The notes beneath the pieces are model-generated. The model saw only the letters and a list, made by a program, of their open reading frames with translations, ran no database searches and was not told the DNA's origin. Below are positions 31,101 to 39,789 of a stretch of 64,000 nucleotides of DNA, piece after piece. The translations under genes and the position numbers were made by a program. The DNA lies in assembly GCA_021234155.1 (NCBI GenBank), contig JAJEKV010000039.1, forward strand, positions 6,798,912-6,862,911. Direction: 5' to 3'. Position 1 is the stretch's first letter. Every line of letters begins with the position of its first letter. Source of the DNA: Isoetes taiwanensis. Taxonomy: Eukaryota > Streptophyta > Lycopodiopsida > Isoetales > Isoetaceae.

Positions 31101-31479
31101 ATACAGAAAAGGAAAAGGAAAAGGAAGAAGTAGCAGAGCAGCCAAATCTGGTGATGGATGACTCAGATGTAGAACCGGATGAGGTGCATGAGATCGTAGA
31201 GGTCGATAGTGCACCGCATACACCGGAGATGGAGCACGAGGAGGTGCATGAGGCCTTTGAGGCTGATAGTGCACCGAGGAGCATGCAAGGTGAGGTGCGT
31301 CAGGAGACGCAGGAAGAGGAAGGAAGAGGAGTAAGGGGGAGGTACACACGTCGTAAAGAGGTCGAGCGCCTCAGAGCAGAACTCCCCTTTGATACAGAGC
31401 TATATGGCAGAACAAAGAGGGAGCCAAAGCCAAAGGTGATGTCGTGTGTTGTAGAACCAAAAACAGTTGAGCAGGCGGT

Positions 31480-32203
31480 AACAGGGTCTGACGCAGCAAA
31501 ATGGAAGGAAGCAATGGAAGGTGAATTGGACTCTTTTAAGCAAACAGGAACATATGAATTGGTGACTAGACCAAAAGACAAGAATGTAGTGGGAAGCAAA
31601 TGGTTGTTTAAGATCAAAAGAAATGCTGATGGGTCGGTGGAAAGGTACAAGGCTCGGCTAGTTGCAAAGGGTTACACACAGGAAGCTGGAATCGATTACA
31701 AAGACACCTTTTCACCTATTGTGAAGCTCACAAGTGTAAGGATGCTGCTGGCACTTGCAGTTCAGAGAAACATGGACATAGAACACATGGACGTCAAGAC
31801 TGCATTCCTAAATGGCGACTTGGAAGAGGAAATATACATGGAGCAGCCAGAAGGGTATGAGAAAGGCACTAATATGGTTTGCAGGCTAAAAAAGGCCATT
31901 TATGGATTAAGGCAGGCAGCAAGGCAGTGGTACTTGTGTATGAACAAGTTCTTGATATCTGTTGGCTTTATAAAGCTGAAGACTGAAGGCAATCTATACA
32001 TGTGGAAAGAAGGAGACAAATGCCTGATTATGGCATTGTATGTAGATGACTGCGTCATTGCAAGCAATGACAGAGAATGGATGGCCAAATGCAAAATGCT
32101 ATTAAAAAGACGCTTCCAAATGACAGATGTCGGAGAACTAAAAAAGCTGCTAGGGATGGAAGTCCGGAAGGAGTTGGGCTTAAGGGGAGCCAGACGACAA
32201 TGA
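31480..32203 (+). CDS. copia reverse transcriptase domain
   Basis: Part of a 467-codon frame (30800-32203) that joins the integrase C-terminus, an acidic linker with repeated EEVHE/EVDSAP words, and the RT. Motifs are AAKWKEAMEGELDSF, NVVGSKWLFKIKRNADG, YKARLVAKGYTQEAGIDY, HMDVKTAFLNGDLEEEIYM, ICRLKKAIYGLRQA-like, and LYVDDCVIAS (~32035-32065) with the catalytic YVDD. The frame stops at 32203, just before RNase H. Confidence 0.9.
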
Positions 32204-32221
32204 GAGCGAGATATCGAAAAG

Positions 32222-32959
32222 ATGTTAAATAAATTTAGGATGCAAGATTGCAATCCTGCTAAAACCCCCATTGCGCCAGGTACAAGGATTAGTAGTGAGA
32301 TGAGCCCCAAGACTGCATTAGAGATGAAAGAAATGAAGAAAAGGCCTTATCGCGAGCTGGTCGGAAGCCTGCTTTATGCTGCAAATTGCACTAGGCCGGA
32401 TATTGCATATGCAGTCAATTTGCTGAGCAGATATAATAATAATCCAGGTATACAACATTGGATAGCTGCCAAACGAGTTTTGAGATATTTGAAGGGGACG
32501 ATCAGTCATGGCATCCATTTTACGCAAAGTGATGGACATGAACTAACAGGTTATGCAGATGCTGATTGGGGAGGAGACATAGACGACAGAAAATCCACAT
32601 CAGGGTACGTGTGCAAAATCGGAAACACAGCAATATCATGGGCATGTAAAAAGCAGGAATGCGTGGCCAAATCTAGTGCTGAAGCAGAATATGTGGCAGT
32701 CTCCTTAGCGGCTTCAGAAATTGTATGGCTAAGAAGAATGCTCAGCGAAATAGGTCATACAGAAAAGGGGCCAACTGTGCTTTACTGTGACAATAGAAGT
32801 GGAGTGGCGATGTGCAAGAATCCCACATGCCATTCTAGAACCAAACATATTCAGATACATCATCATTTCGTAAGGGATGAAGTAGAAAGAGGGGAAATAG
32901 AAGTAAGGCATATCTCGACACATGAGCAAAGAAAGTGCACATGCTCACAAAGGCATTGA
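32222..32959 (+). CDS. copia RNase H
   Basis: An open frame with CNPAKTPIAPG, YRELVGSLLYAANCTRPDIAYAV, then GYADADWGGDIDDRKSTSGY (~32551-32610, catalytic acids) and SSAEAEYVAVS (~32672-32705). It ends TKHIQIHHHFVRDEVERGEI, the usual copia C-terminus. It is separated from the RT frame by one small shift at about 32203-32222. Confidence 0.9.
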   Translation: MLNKFRMQDCNPAKTPIAPGTRISSEMSPKTALEMKEMKKRPYRELVGSLLYAANCTRPDIAYAVNLLSRYNNNPGIQHWIAAKRVLRYLKGTISHGIHFTQSDGHELTGYADADWGGDIDDRKSTSGYVCKIGNTAISWACKKQECVAKSSAEAEYVAVSLAASEIVWLRRMLSEIGHTEKGPTVLYCDNRSGVAMCKNPTCHSRTKHIQIHHHFVRDEVERGEIEVRHISTHEQRKCTCSQRH

Positions 32960-33010
32960 CAGAGACGGTTGAAATTAGCAAAGGAGCAAGTTGGCATTCG
33001 GAGTGTACAG

Positions 33011-33375
33011 GCTGAGGGGAGATGTTGAATACACTTGGCATGTTCAAATTGACGCCGTGGCGATGAAGGGCAATGACAAGTGAAGGTCCGGATGTGCAGA
33101 TCGGAGGAAAGAAAAAAGGGAATGACTTAAACAGGGCGGGGAGTGAGCGCAGTGAAACCAACGGAGTGGAGGCCAAATAGGTGAAAAGAAGTGCCGAAGC
33201 TGTAGGGAGAGGGTGCAGACACTCGAGGGGCCGGATTGGAGGAGTGAAGCCGAGAACAAGCAAGAGTGGGCAACGGCCAAGGAGCAGAGCGGTCAAGAAT
33301 CCAAAGGTCAAGCTTGGGCTGCGAGGGTGCAAAAGGTACCGTGGCTAAGCATCTATTTGATTTCTAAATCCAACA
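33011..33375 (+). repeat. copia polypurine tract and right LTR
   Basis: The PPT GCTGAGGGGAGA at 33011-33022 abuts the right LTR (33023-33375), which ends TCCAACA followed by the ATTAC target duplication. Relative to the left LTR it differs mostly by one- or two-base changes at CG, CAG and G-run positions. Confidence 0.92.
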
Positions 33376-34803
33376 ATTACTAGCAGATCAGCGGCCGGGT
33401 TTTGCAAACCATGGGCGATTTAATTCGTTTTGTGATGGAGCTCAAAGCCATATTACCTCGCAATTTCGAACCCATATCTCAGAGCCAGATTCTGCAAGGA
33501 TTGACCACCAAATTCCAAAGCAATTTTAATTGTGGGAATGCCTATGCATTCTAGATATTCTCTCTGCCATTGGTATGTGAAATCTTAGATCCGACAACAG
33601 GTAATTGTTGAAGCATTAAAAGCTGTAAAAATGGATGCCCAGGTGAGGATGTAAGAGATGCATTTCGAATTTACATTGGTTGTTGGGTTTTATGCTTAAA
33701 TCTTTGAAAAATTGGGTTGTTGGAGACCATGTAGTACGCAGAGTTGTAATTACTAAAGTGTTAGAATATTGCCTTGAGGATGTAAATAGGTTGTCTTTGT
33801 GGCAATTCAAATCATAAGGATAAAACTCGAAATCTAACCATATTTCTTATCTAACAAGGCGGATATTCTTCAAAGTAGTGTCTACCTGTACAAGAATGTT
33901 TTGGAGAATAGAAGACCTGCCAGAACTTACTATCTTTTAGAAAGTGATCCCTATGAGGTTTAATATTACTTCTATCACTTTTAGATCTAATTATCATGCT
34001 AACACAGAAATTATGCCATATGCCATTAAGGTTGGCTATGTCACGATTTTCTTATGTCTATTTCTTTATTAAGTTGTTAACTTTGCCAATGTTTCTAGCA
34101 AATCGGGTTCTCAAGGGGTTGTAGATGCAACTTCCATCGGGCAATTGAGGGAATGGAAGGCGCCACCTGGTATTTCAATTAGCGAATGCCTCACAAGATT
34201 ATTCTGTATCATAGACTAGTATTAAAGAAAATGGTCACTGTGCATTTATGTTGGAAAACAAGTTTTTGTTTGAAGATTTTATTTGCAACTCGTGGTGGTA
34301 ATCTTGTATATGGAGATCCGGCAAGGAACTTTGTCTTAGGTGAAACATGTGCAACTGGATTATGAAATTTCACGTTTCGATGTAAATCTAATTGAAAATG
34401 ATCTTGGCCCTTGATCAATTAATCGCTAAATTATCTGCTTTGTAGTGAGCATTTCTTAAAGTTTTGATTGTGAAATTTTGTAGCTTTGCTAACAAGATAC
34501 TGGCAATGCATATATTTGTTTTGCAGATGGATGAGGTATTAGCATCTCCCATTTCATTGAGGTATTTGAAAAGGTATGAGCTTTATGATTCATGCATAGC
34601 TATGTTTTTCTTTTGCATATTATTGTGTATCAGAAGAAAGGAATTATCCATCGACCGGATGATATCCTGGTCAACAATATGTATCTTAGTACGTTACATG
34701 CACTAACATACCTTACATGCAAGCTTAAAGTATCTTATTATTTTTTGTGCAAATTTGATAAATTTGAGTTATGGAATTTATTATTTATGAGTTTTGGAAA
34801 TGG

Positions 34804-34824
34804 TAGGGGGTTCAAATCCCCTTG
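34804..34824 (+). other. isolated tRNA T-arm-like sequence
   Basis: AGGGGGTTCAAATCCCCTT forms a perfect 5-bp T-stem with a standard T-loop, but no D-arm, anticodon arm or acceptor stem is visible upstream. It is probably a SINE or tRNA pseudogene remnant. Confidence 0.4.
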
Positions 34825-34879
34825 CTCTCTAATTTTTGAAATAATACCTCAATACATAAGAAACCGTCCACAGTTCTTA

Positions 34880-35494
34880 ATAGTTTTAGTCTATTAAACT
34901 TGAAATGCTTCAGACTACAGAGCATTATTGATTATCATAGCGGTTTATAAATGATAACCATGAAGTTAATGCTTAAAAAACCGTGCACATTTGGAGAGAT
35001 AACAATTATAGTAATGGTGGTTTATTGTGTTAACACATTGCAAACCATGTGCATTTAGCCATGCTAGTTTATCACAATAACTAACCACGTTATAAAATCA
35101 CATGAATAAAGCACCATATTAGACCACATCCACAACCAAGCTAGTTTATCACAATAACCAACCACATTATAAAATTGCATGAATAAAGCACCATATTAAG
35201 CCACATCCACAACCATAACGTTTTATCACATGGATAAACTATACTATAAAACCACTATAACATACCACATCCATTTACCAATATAATATACCACTTTGAC
35301 AAATTCTACAAAGAAGCCATTTGCATTTACCATGTTATAATACCACCCTAAAACACCTTACAAGAGAACCCATTACTTTAGCCACATATGGTTTTTAATG
35401 AAATTAACCCCCAAAGCTGCATTGGTTTGGTAGAATGGTTTTCTAGTCATAACCATGGGAAAAACCATGTAGTGTTTTAATTTTGGGTGCCTTG
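34880..35494. repeat. AACCAC-rich non-autonomous repeat ending TTTTGGGTGCCTTG
   Basis: Dense short words (AACCACAT, CATTTAGCC, TTTATCACA) with internal near-duplicates: TAGTTTATCACAATAAC and CATGAATAAAGCACCATATTA each occur twice at 35070-35190. The right end is the reverse complement of the CAAGGCACCCAAAA end at 25302, linking the two repeats as one family. No coding. Confidence 0.5.
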
Positions 35495-35499
35495 TGCAT

Positions 35500-35765
35500 A
35501 GCGCCTTCAGCTTCTCAAATCAGCTTCAGAGACTCAAATCAGCTTCTCAAGAATGGCTATAGAATTCTGGTACTCATCTCATTCCAATAGCTTGAACATT
35601 AATTTCCAATAGTAGGTGTCTGAATAGCAATTTTCTGCAGTGTCGAAGATGAATGTTTCATGTTAACTACAAATCAGAAAAGGAAAGTAGGATTATGCAA
35701 GATCGACTCCATCGATCCGATCCGTGCTTGTCATGGAATTCATTTCGGGGATAAGTATGTCCGAA
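35500..35765. other. short region without gene
   Basis: Contains two near-copies of AATCAGCTTC(TCA)AGA at 35517-35555. Otherwise unremarkable. Confidence 0.3.
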
Positions 35766-35766
35766 G

Positions 35767-36640
35767 TTACTGTTGATTAATCACTTGCGCTATGGATGAA
35801 GCTTTACCTCGCAGACACCCGGTGGGGGATACGGTTGGAGAAAGTGTTGGAACATTTGTTGCATGGCCAAGAAACCGCTTAAAAAGGTATGTAACATGTA
35901 TTACATTGTAGAAATATAGAAGTAGACAAAATTTGTTGTATTCATTGGAAAAAGTGTACAATTGTATATAACACGGATAAACCGGATAAATCGGACAAAA
36001 TCGGACATCTTTTGTTTCAAGCCCGGGTCTATTGAGTAGTGGGCTATCGATATCTCCCATTTCCATAGCTGGGCATAGTGAACCGATCGGGTAAAACCCC
36101 AAAGAAAAAACACGGGCTCTAGCTCCACCTCCCCTTTGCTCCCACCTCCACCTCCTGCTCCTCCTCCTGCTCCACCTCCTGCCCCATTGGTTGAACCTCC
36201 AATGCATCATTATAACTTGGTAGTGGTTCCATTGGTTGAGCCATCTCCATTGCATCGTATACCGCTTTGTGGTAGTGGTTCGTGTTGGGGCATCCGGGCA
36301 TAGAGGCTAACCACTAAGAAACGCAGCTCCTCATTTTGAATCTCGAAATGGACGGATGCGAGATTCACTCTCGATCAATGCATGTCTTGCATTCTCGAAG
36401 TGATTAGATAAGAGGGCCAGCCTCCGATGCGATTGCAAGGGCCCCGAGCCCAAATCTATCATTGCCACGTGCTCTGCTGCCATCATCATTACTTGATCCA
36501 AGTACTCGGGGGTTGCAAGACCGGTGCTCCAGCCGGACCGGTGCTCTACTGCGGTTCAACCGGATGGAGATTGAGCCCAAACCGAGCTGGGCCGTGTGAT
36601 TGCTGGCCCAAATGTAATTCCAATGCATCTTCGTCACCAA
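35767..36640 (-). pseudogene. unrecognised minus-strand exons
   Basis: A leftward frame from 36301 reads MPGCPNTNHYHKAVYDAMEM, then LPSYNDALEVQPMGQEVEQEEE and stops near 36120. It is short and acidic. Farther left, after an acceptor-like TTTTTAAG at about 35877, RFLGHATNVPTLSPTVSPTGCLRGKASS continues to about 35800. Another open stretch at 36640-36404 has basic, R-rich sequence. None match a family I know. These may be exons of one small gene or chance frames in GC-richer DNA. Confidence 0.25.
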
Positions 36641-36698
36641 CCGGGTGATTAATGTAACTTGGCATCTATCAATAGGAAGTGAGCCGAGTATCGCGATT

Positions 36699-37055
36699 CA
36701 CCTTTGGCGTGTTATATTTATTTATTTAAAAACTTAGAAACTAAGAGACACGCCCGGCGTGTTTAGCGTGAAAGTTGAAAGTAGGGATAAAATTGTTTGC
36801 ACGCTCAGCGTGTAAACTGCTATATAGGAAAAACTATACACGCTCGGCGTGCATTCAGCAGAGAGGGAGAAAAAAAAGCATCTGAGGATAGATAGATAAA
36901 GGCCGTGCAAATATTTTAAACGCCAAATAATTGCCTGGCCTTTATCTATTTACTTATCTATCTGTACAGGTTTTTTTTTCTCCCTCTCTGCTGAGTGCAC
37001 GCCGAGCGTGTATTCATGTTGAAGGCTAAGGTTAGCATAAAACACGCTTAGCGTG
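36699..37055. repeat. palindrome array with an embedded foldback
   Basis: CACGC-N3-GCGTG-type sites lie at 36699-36711, 36749-36761, 36800-36812, 36839-36851, 36998-37010 and 37043-37055. The block 36839-36920 (site, then CAGCAGAGAGGGAGAAAAAA, then GATAGATAAAGGCC) is repeated in reverse complement at about 36930-37010, forming a foldback of about 170 bp. It lies 3' of the small gene at 37184-37640. Confidence 0.75.
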
Positions 37056-37183
37056 TTTCAAATATTATCTTTCAGATTTTTGTAATGCTTTCTACTACAC
37101 TTAGAAACTTGCATGCAATAGCATGATTAATTCAGGAAGAGAAACTCAAGAATTTACTCGAAAAAAAAAGAAGAAGATGAAGT

Positions 37184-37640
37184 TTATAAAAAACTATTCT
37201 GGTTTTCATAAACATCATCTGCTTCCTCTGCCTCGAGCAAATGCAAAAGCTTGTCTTCTTGGATTAAACCTGCCATTGAGATGATACTTAAAACTAAATG
37301 AAAACTAACCTTGAGTTCTGAGGCTGGAAGGAGGACTATGCTTGTGGTTTTAATTAGAGAGGCTTTTCGATTCGCAGACCTTAGTCCCTCGCTTTTGGTT
37401 TTAATTCTGAGTCTCCAGATGTCCTCTTTCACTGGATGCTCTGAGAACAAAGGCGGAGTCTTTTAGTAAGTTAGGAATTGCGAAACCAAACATCTAACAT
37501 TGATGAATATAAATCTGCTCACCAAGATTTCGGGATGGGGCGGATCAAAACACGGCCAGAAGGTTTAACCGCAAATCGTCTGAAGGAAGGAAGAAAATGT
37601 AGGAACTTTGAGAGCGTAAAATGGATTTATATAGGCACAA
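37184..37640 (-). CDS. gene A: small unknown gene, 88-codon frame with TATA promoter
   Basis: A TATA box CCTATATAAAT (37625-37635, minus strand) is followed by a leader, a possible intron ending TTGTTCTCAG, and an open frame starting at 37450: MFSEHPVKEDIWRLRIKTKSE, then KASLIKTTSIVLLPASELK, ending ADDVYENQNSFL at 37184. A donor-like AAGGTTAGT lies in the middle, but the matching acceptor would give a very short intron, so I leave it unspliced. No family is recognised. It shares its promoter layout with gene B, but the coding sequences are unrelated. Confidence 0.35.
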
Positions 37641-37694
37641 TTAGAAATAAGTTAGCGTGAATAATTGATTGCTTGAATTAACACGCTTTGGCGA
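37625..37694 (-). promoter_or_regulatory. gene A promoter: TATA box plus upstream palindrome
   Basis: CCTATATAAATCC (TATA, 37623-37635) lies about 47 bp downstream of CACGCTTTGGCGA (37682-37694) and upstream of ACGCTCTCAAAG. The same three elements, in the same order and at similar spacing, occur at gene B. Confidence 0.6.
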
Positions 37695-37699
37695 CGGTC

Positions 37700-38260
37700 T
37701 TCCTTCCCGGACATGACATGTATATGGTATATATGGAGAATATTGCATTTCATGCAATAAATTCTCCATGACATTTTATTCCATTTATTGCATTGAAAAA
37801 AATAGAATTTAGAAATTTTATATAGGCTAAATTAAAAATGATTTTAAAGGCAAAATTATGAAGGCTAAAAATGACTTGTAAAGTTGGGAAATTGTTTTAG
37901 GTCGTATAGGAAAATTTCCTATGGTTCTTGTGGTTCGATTTATAGTGTTCTAGAGACTTTGTTGAGACAAAATTTGCGAGATACAAAATTTTAGAGAAAA
38001 CAAGCAGATTTAACAGAGACAAAATAATTGGAGAAAAACAGGTTGGATTTAATTCAAATAATTTTATGTCTGAAAAACTGTTTGAAGAACACTGTTTGAA
38101 GAAAAGTTTATGACAACTGTTTGATTTCATTCATAAAAGTTATATGTACAGTAGGTAAGCCCGAAGGCTTGTAAGCAGGTGCCCGAAGGCTTTTCACAAA
38201 ATTACATGAAAAATATGCCCGGAGGCGTGTGCAAAGCTTCAAAAAACAAAAGGGGCCGCC
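37700..38260. other. AT-rich spacer
   Basis: AT-rich DNA with short inverted repeats around CATTGCATTTCATGCAATAAA. No gene recognised. The left part of the gene B transcript (3' UTR) probably lies at about 38100-38271. Confidence 0.4.
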
Positions 38261-38271
38261 CGGGATCTGCA

Positions 38272-38708
38272 TCATTGATCTTCCACGTCTGGAACAAAGA
38301 AGAAAGAAAGCTGTTAGAAAAGAAAGAAAGGTGAAAAAATAAATAAAAACAGACATGCAAACCTGGCTCATCTCTCAGCCATTCTAAAAACTGGTCGAAT
38401 TCTCGACCTTCCTCCTCATCCTCTTCCTCCCCCTCCTCCTCCTCTTCCTCCTCTTCCTCCTCTTCAGAATCAGAGGACATCTCCTCCTCTTCCTCCTCTT
38501 CCTCCTCTTCAGAATCAGAGGAATCAGAGGAGCTCAACTCCTCCTCTTCCATTTCGAAATCAGAATCATCCTCTGAATCGGAATCAGAGGAGAATTGGGC
38601 AAGAAAATCTATGAGGGGGGGGAAGAGAGGGGGTTCTTCAACCCGACGTCTCTTTGATGAGACCTCGGGTTCTTCATGAAGTTCGAGCGCTGAGGCTGAA
38701 CGCTTCAT
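38272..38708 (-). CDS. gene B: acidic 120-aa protein, two exons
   Basis: ATG at 38708. Exon 1 (38708-38363) encodes a basic patch with a likely nuclear signal (SSKRRRVEE), then FPPLIDFLAQF, then a long E/S/D-rich run (residues ~40-105) of casein-kinase-like SDSEDDSD type, and FDQFLEWLRDEP. Donor CAG|GTTTGC (38362) and acceptor TTCCAG|ACG (38288) bound a 74-bp intron. Exon 2 adds only VEDQ before the stop at 38272. Phases fit exactly (346 + 17 nt). The composition suggests a nuclear, histone- or chromatin-binding acidic protein; that is inference. The promoter has been split by a 603-bp insertion. Confidence 0.55.
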
Positions 38709-38758
38709 GGCGGGCAGAAAAAAAAAATTGGGACAGAATGGTCTTGAGAGCGTGAACC

Positions 38759-39361
38759 AGGGAATAAATTACTAATCGCATATTTCTTATTAGCCAGAAT
38801 GACTTTAGCTAAACTTGCTCGATATTAATCCCAAAACTTTCTGTGGTTTAGCTAAACTCTACACATTTTTTCTCTCATACTTTCTAGCGTTTAGCTAAAC
38901 TAACCCAAACATCATCCCAAAAATTTCTATGGTGTGGCCAACAAAAAATATTAAACCAAATTACCATACTTTTTTTTAATATATTCCACTTATTTTAGTA
39001 TTTTCTTTGTAAAAACATTCTAAAATAATGCTAACTAGGAAAGTATAGGACTCAGATTAATTCATAATGCTAGAAACTAAACTACTAATCATATATTTCA
39101 TATAAACTAGAATCATGTTAGCTAAACTAGCCCGAAATCTATTCTAAAAGTTTCTATGGTTTAGCTAAACAATACAAAATTTCACTCTCTTACTTTCTAG
39201 TGTTTAGCTAAAGAGCTCCAGGGTTGGTGCGGTCCCGAAAAAAGTTAAGCTAAAATTCTTTTTTTTTTTCCCAATTTTTTCCATTTACTTTAGCCAATTT
39301 TTTTTTAAAATGTGCTAAAAAATCGCCAAATAGCTAAGTTTAGCCCTTAAATTATTCCATG
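38759..39361. mobile_element. 603-bp non-autonomous DNA element (MULE-like, 9-bp TSD)
   Basis: Flanked by GCGTGAACC on both sides (38750-38758 and 39362-39370), a 9-bp target duplication as made by Mutator-like transposases. The ends are weak inverted repeats: A-GGGAATAAATTA versus (C)AT-GGAATAATTTA. Inside, the first ~150 bp (from 38763) is repeated in direct orientation at about 39065-39215, and TTTAGCTAAA-like palindromes recur at least seven times. It has no coding capacity. Confidence 0.8.
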
Positions 39362-39438
39362 GCGTGAACCGGATTTATATAGGGTTAATTAGCTCTTAGC
39401 GTAAATAATTTATTGCCTCAAATAACACGCCAGGCGTA
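39362..39438 (-). promoter_or_regulatory. gene B promoter: TATA box plus upstream palindrome (displaced)
   Basis: CCTATATAAATCC (39371-39383) lies about 43 bp downstream of CACGCCAGGCGTA (39426-39438). Before insertion it would have been followed directly by GGTTCACGCTCTCAAG and the ATG of gene B, about 60 bp away. It is now about 660 bp from that ATG. Confidence 0.65.
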
Positions 39439-39449
39439 CGAAATTCCCG

Positions 39450-39780
39450 CCAGCTATATTATCTAGGGTATATTATTATGGATAATAAATTCTCACGTCT
39501 ATTAGTTATATGTCTTTTCGTAATCATATATCCAAATTTTCGATAATTAAAATTTGGATATATTTATATAAATGTCATTTCCTTGTTGTTGCCATGAAAA
39601 TTCTTGTTTTAAATGATTTCGTTTACGCCCATTGTTATTATTATATTAAACCTATTTCCAAGGAACTTCTTGCTTTTAAAAAAATTTGATTTACCTCTAC
39701 ATATTCCATAAATGTGCATTATTTTTTTTTATCTTATGGTGTAATAATTTTTTCTTACTCATTGACTAAAAAGGGTGCAA
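39450..39780. other. AT-rich spacer, nothing recognised
   Basis: Very AT-rich sequence without frames or repeats of note. Confidence 0.4.
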
Positions 39781-39789
39781 TTTGCCTAG

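Larger units (their letters stand above)
28955..33375 (+). mobile_element. Ty1/copia retrotransposon, gag largely deleted
   Basis: LTRs 28955-29312 and 33023-33375 (358 and 353 bp, TGTTGAATAC...TCCAACA), target duplication ATTAC (28950-28954 and 33376-33380), PBS TGGTATCAGAGC (29314-29325) and PPT GCTGAGGGGAGA (33011-33022). The pol order PR-INT-RT-RNaseH is copia-type. Only about 450 bp separate the PBS from the protease, too little for a gag, so the copy is non-autonomous. LTRs are closely similar apart from indels in GC-rich parts. Confidence 0.95.
28739..34575 (+). pseudogene. unrecognised multi-exon gene, intron occupied by a copia element
   Basis: Exon-like blocks with good splice sites. 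E1 ends at 28871 (RLDLVRQNLIRMLIVLYLYF, then PVYQVIKSYVLEL; donor GTAAGT). E2 is about 33387-33642 (ISGRVLQTMGDLIRFVMEL, QILQGLTTKFQSNFN, then VIVEALKAVKMDAQ; donor GTGAGG). E3 is 33859-33957 (ADILQSSVYLYKNVLENRR plus PARTYYLLESDPYE; donor GTTTAA). A further block begins after TTTCTAG at about 34100, and a short one lies at about 34528-34575 (MDEVLASPISLRYLK). E2 has an in-frame TAG and a small frame change. The copia element (28955-33375) sits between E1 and E2, so splicing could in principle remove it. I do not recognise the protein; helix-rich sequence is all that can be said. Confidence 0.4.

Noticed and set aside
30958-31650. Long minus-strand open frames across the copia RT
   Set aside because: They are antisense shadows of the plus-strand integrase/RT frame, with S/P/L-rich composition mirroring it.
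34804-34824. tRNA gene
   Set aside because: Only the T-arm can be folded; no D-arm, anticodon arm or acceptor stem is present.
38202-38362. Read-through of gene B into a hydrophobic 168-aa protein
   Set aside because: A good donor/acceptor pair (38362/38289) with matching phase gives a 120-aa acidic protein; the hydrophobic tail is intron sequence.
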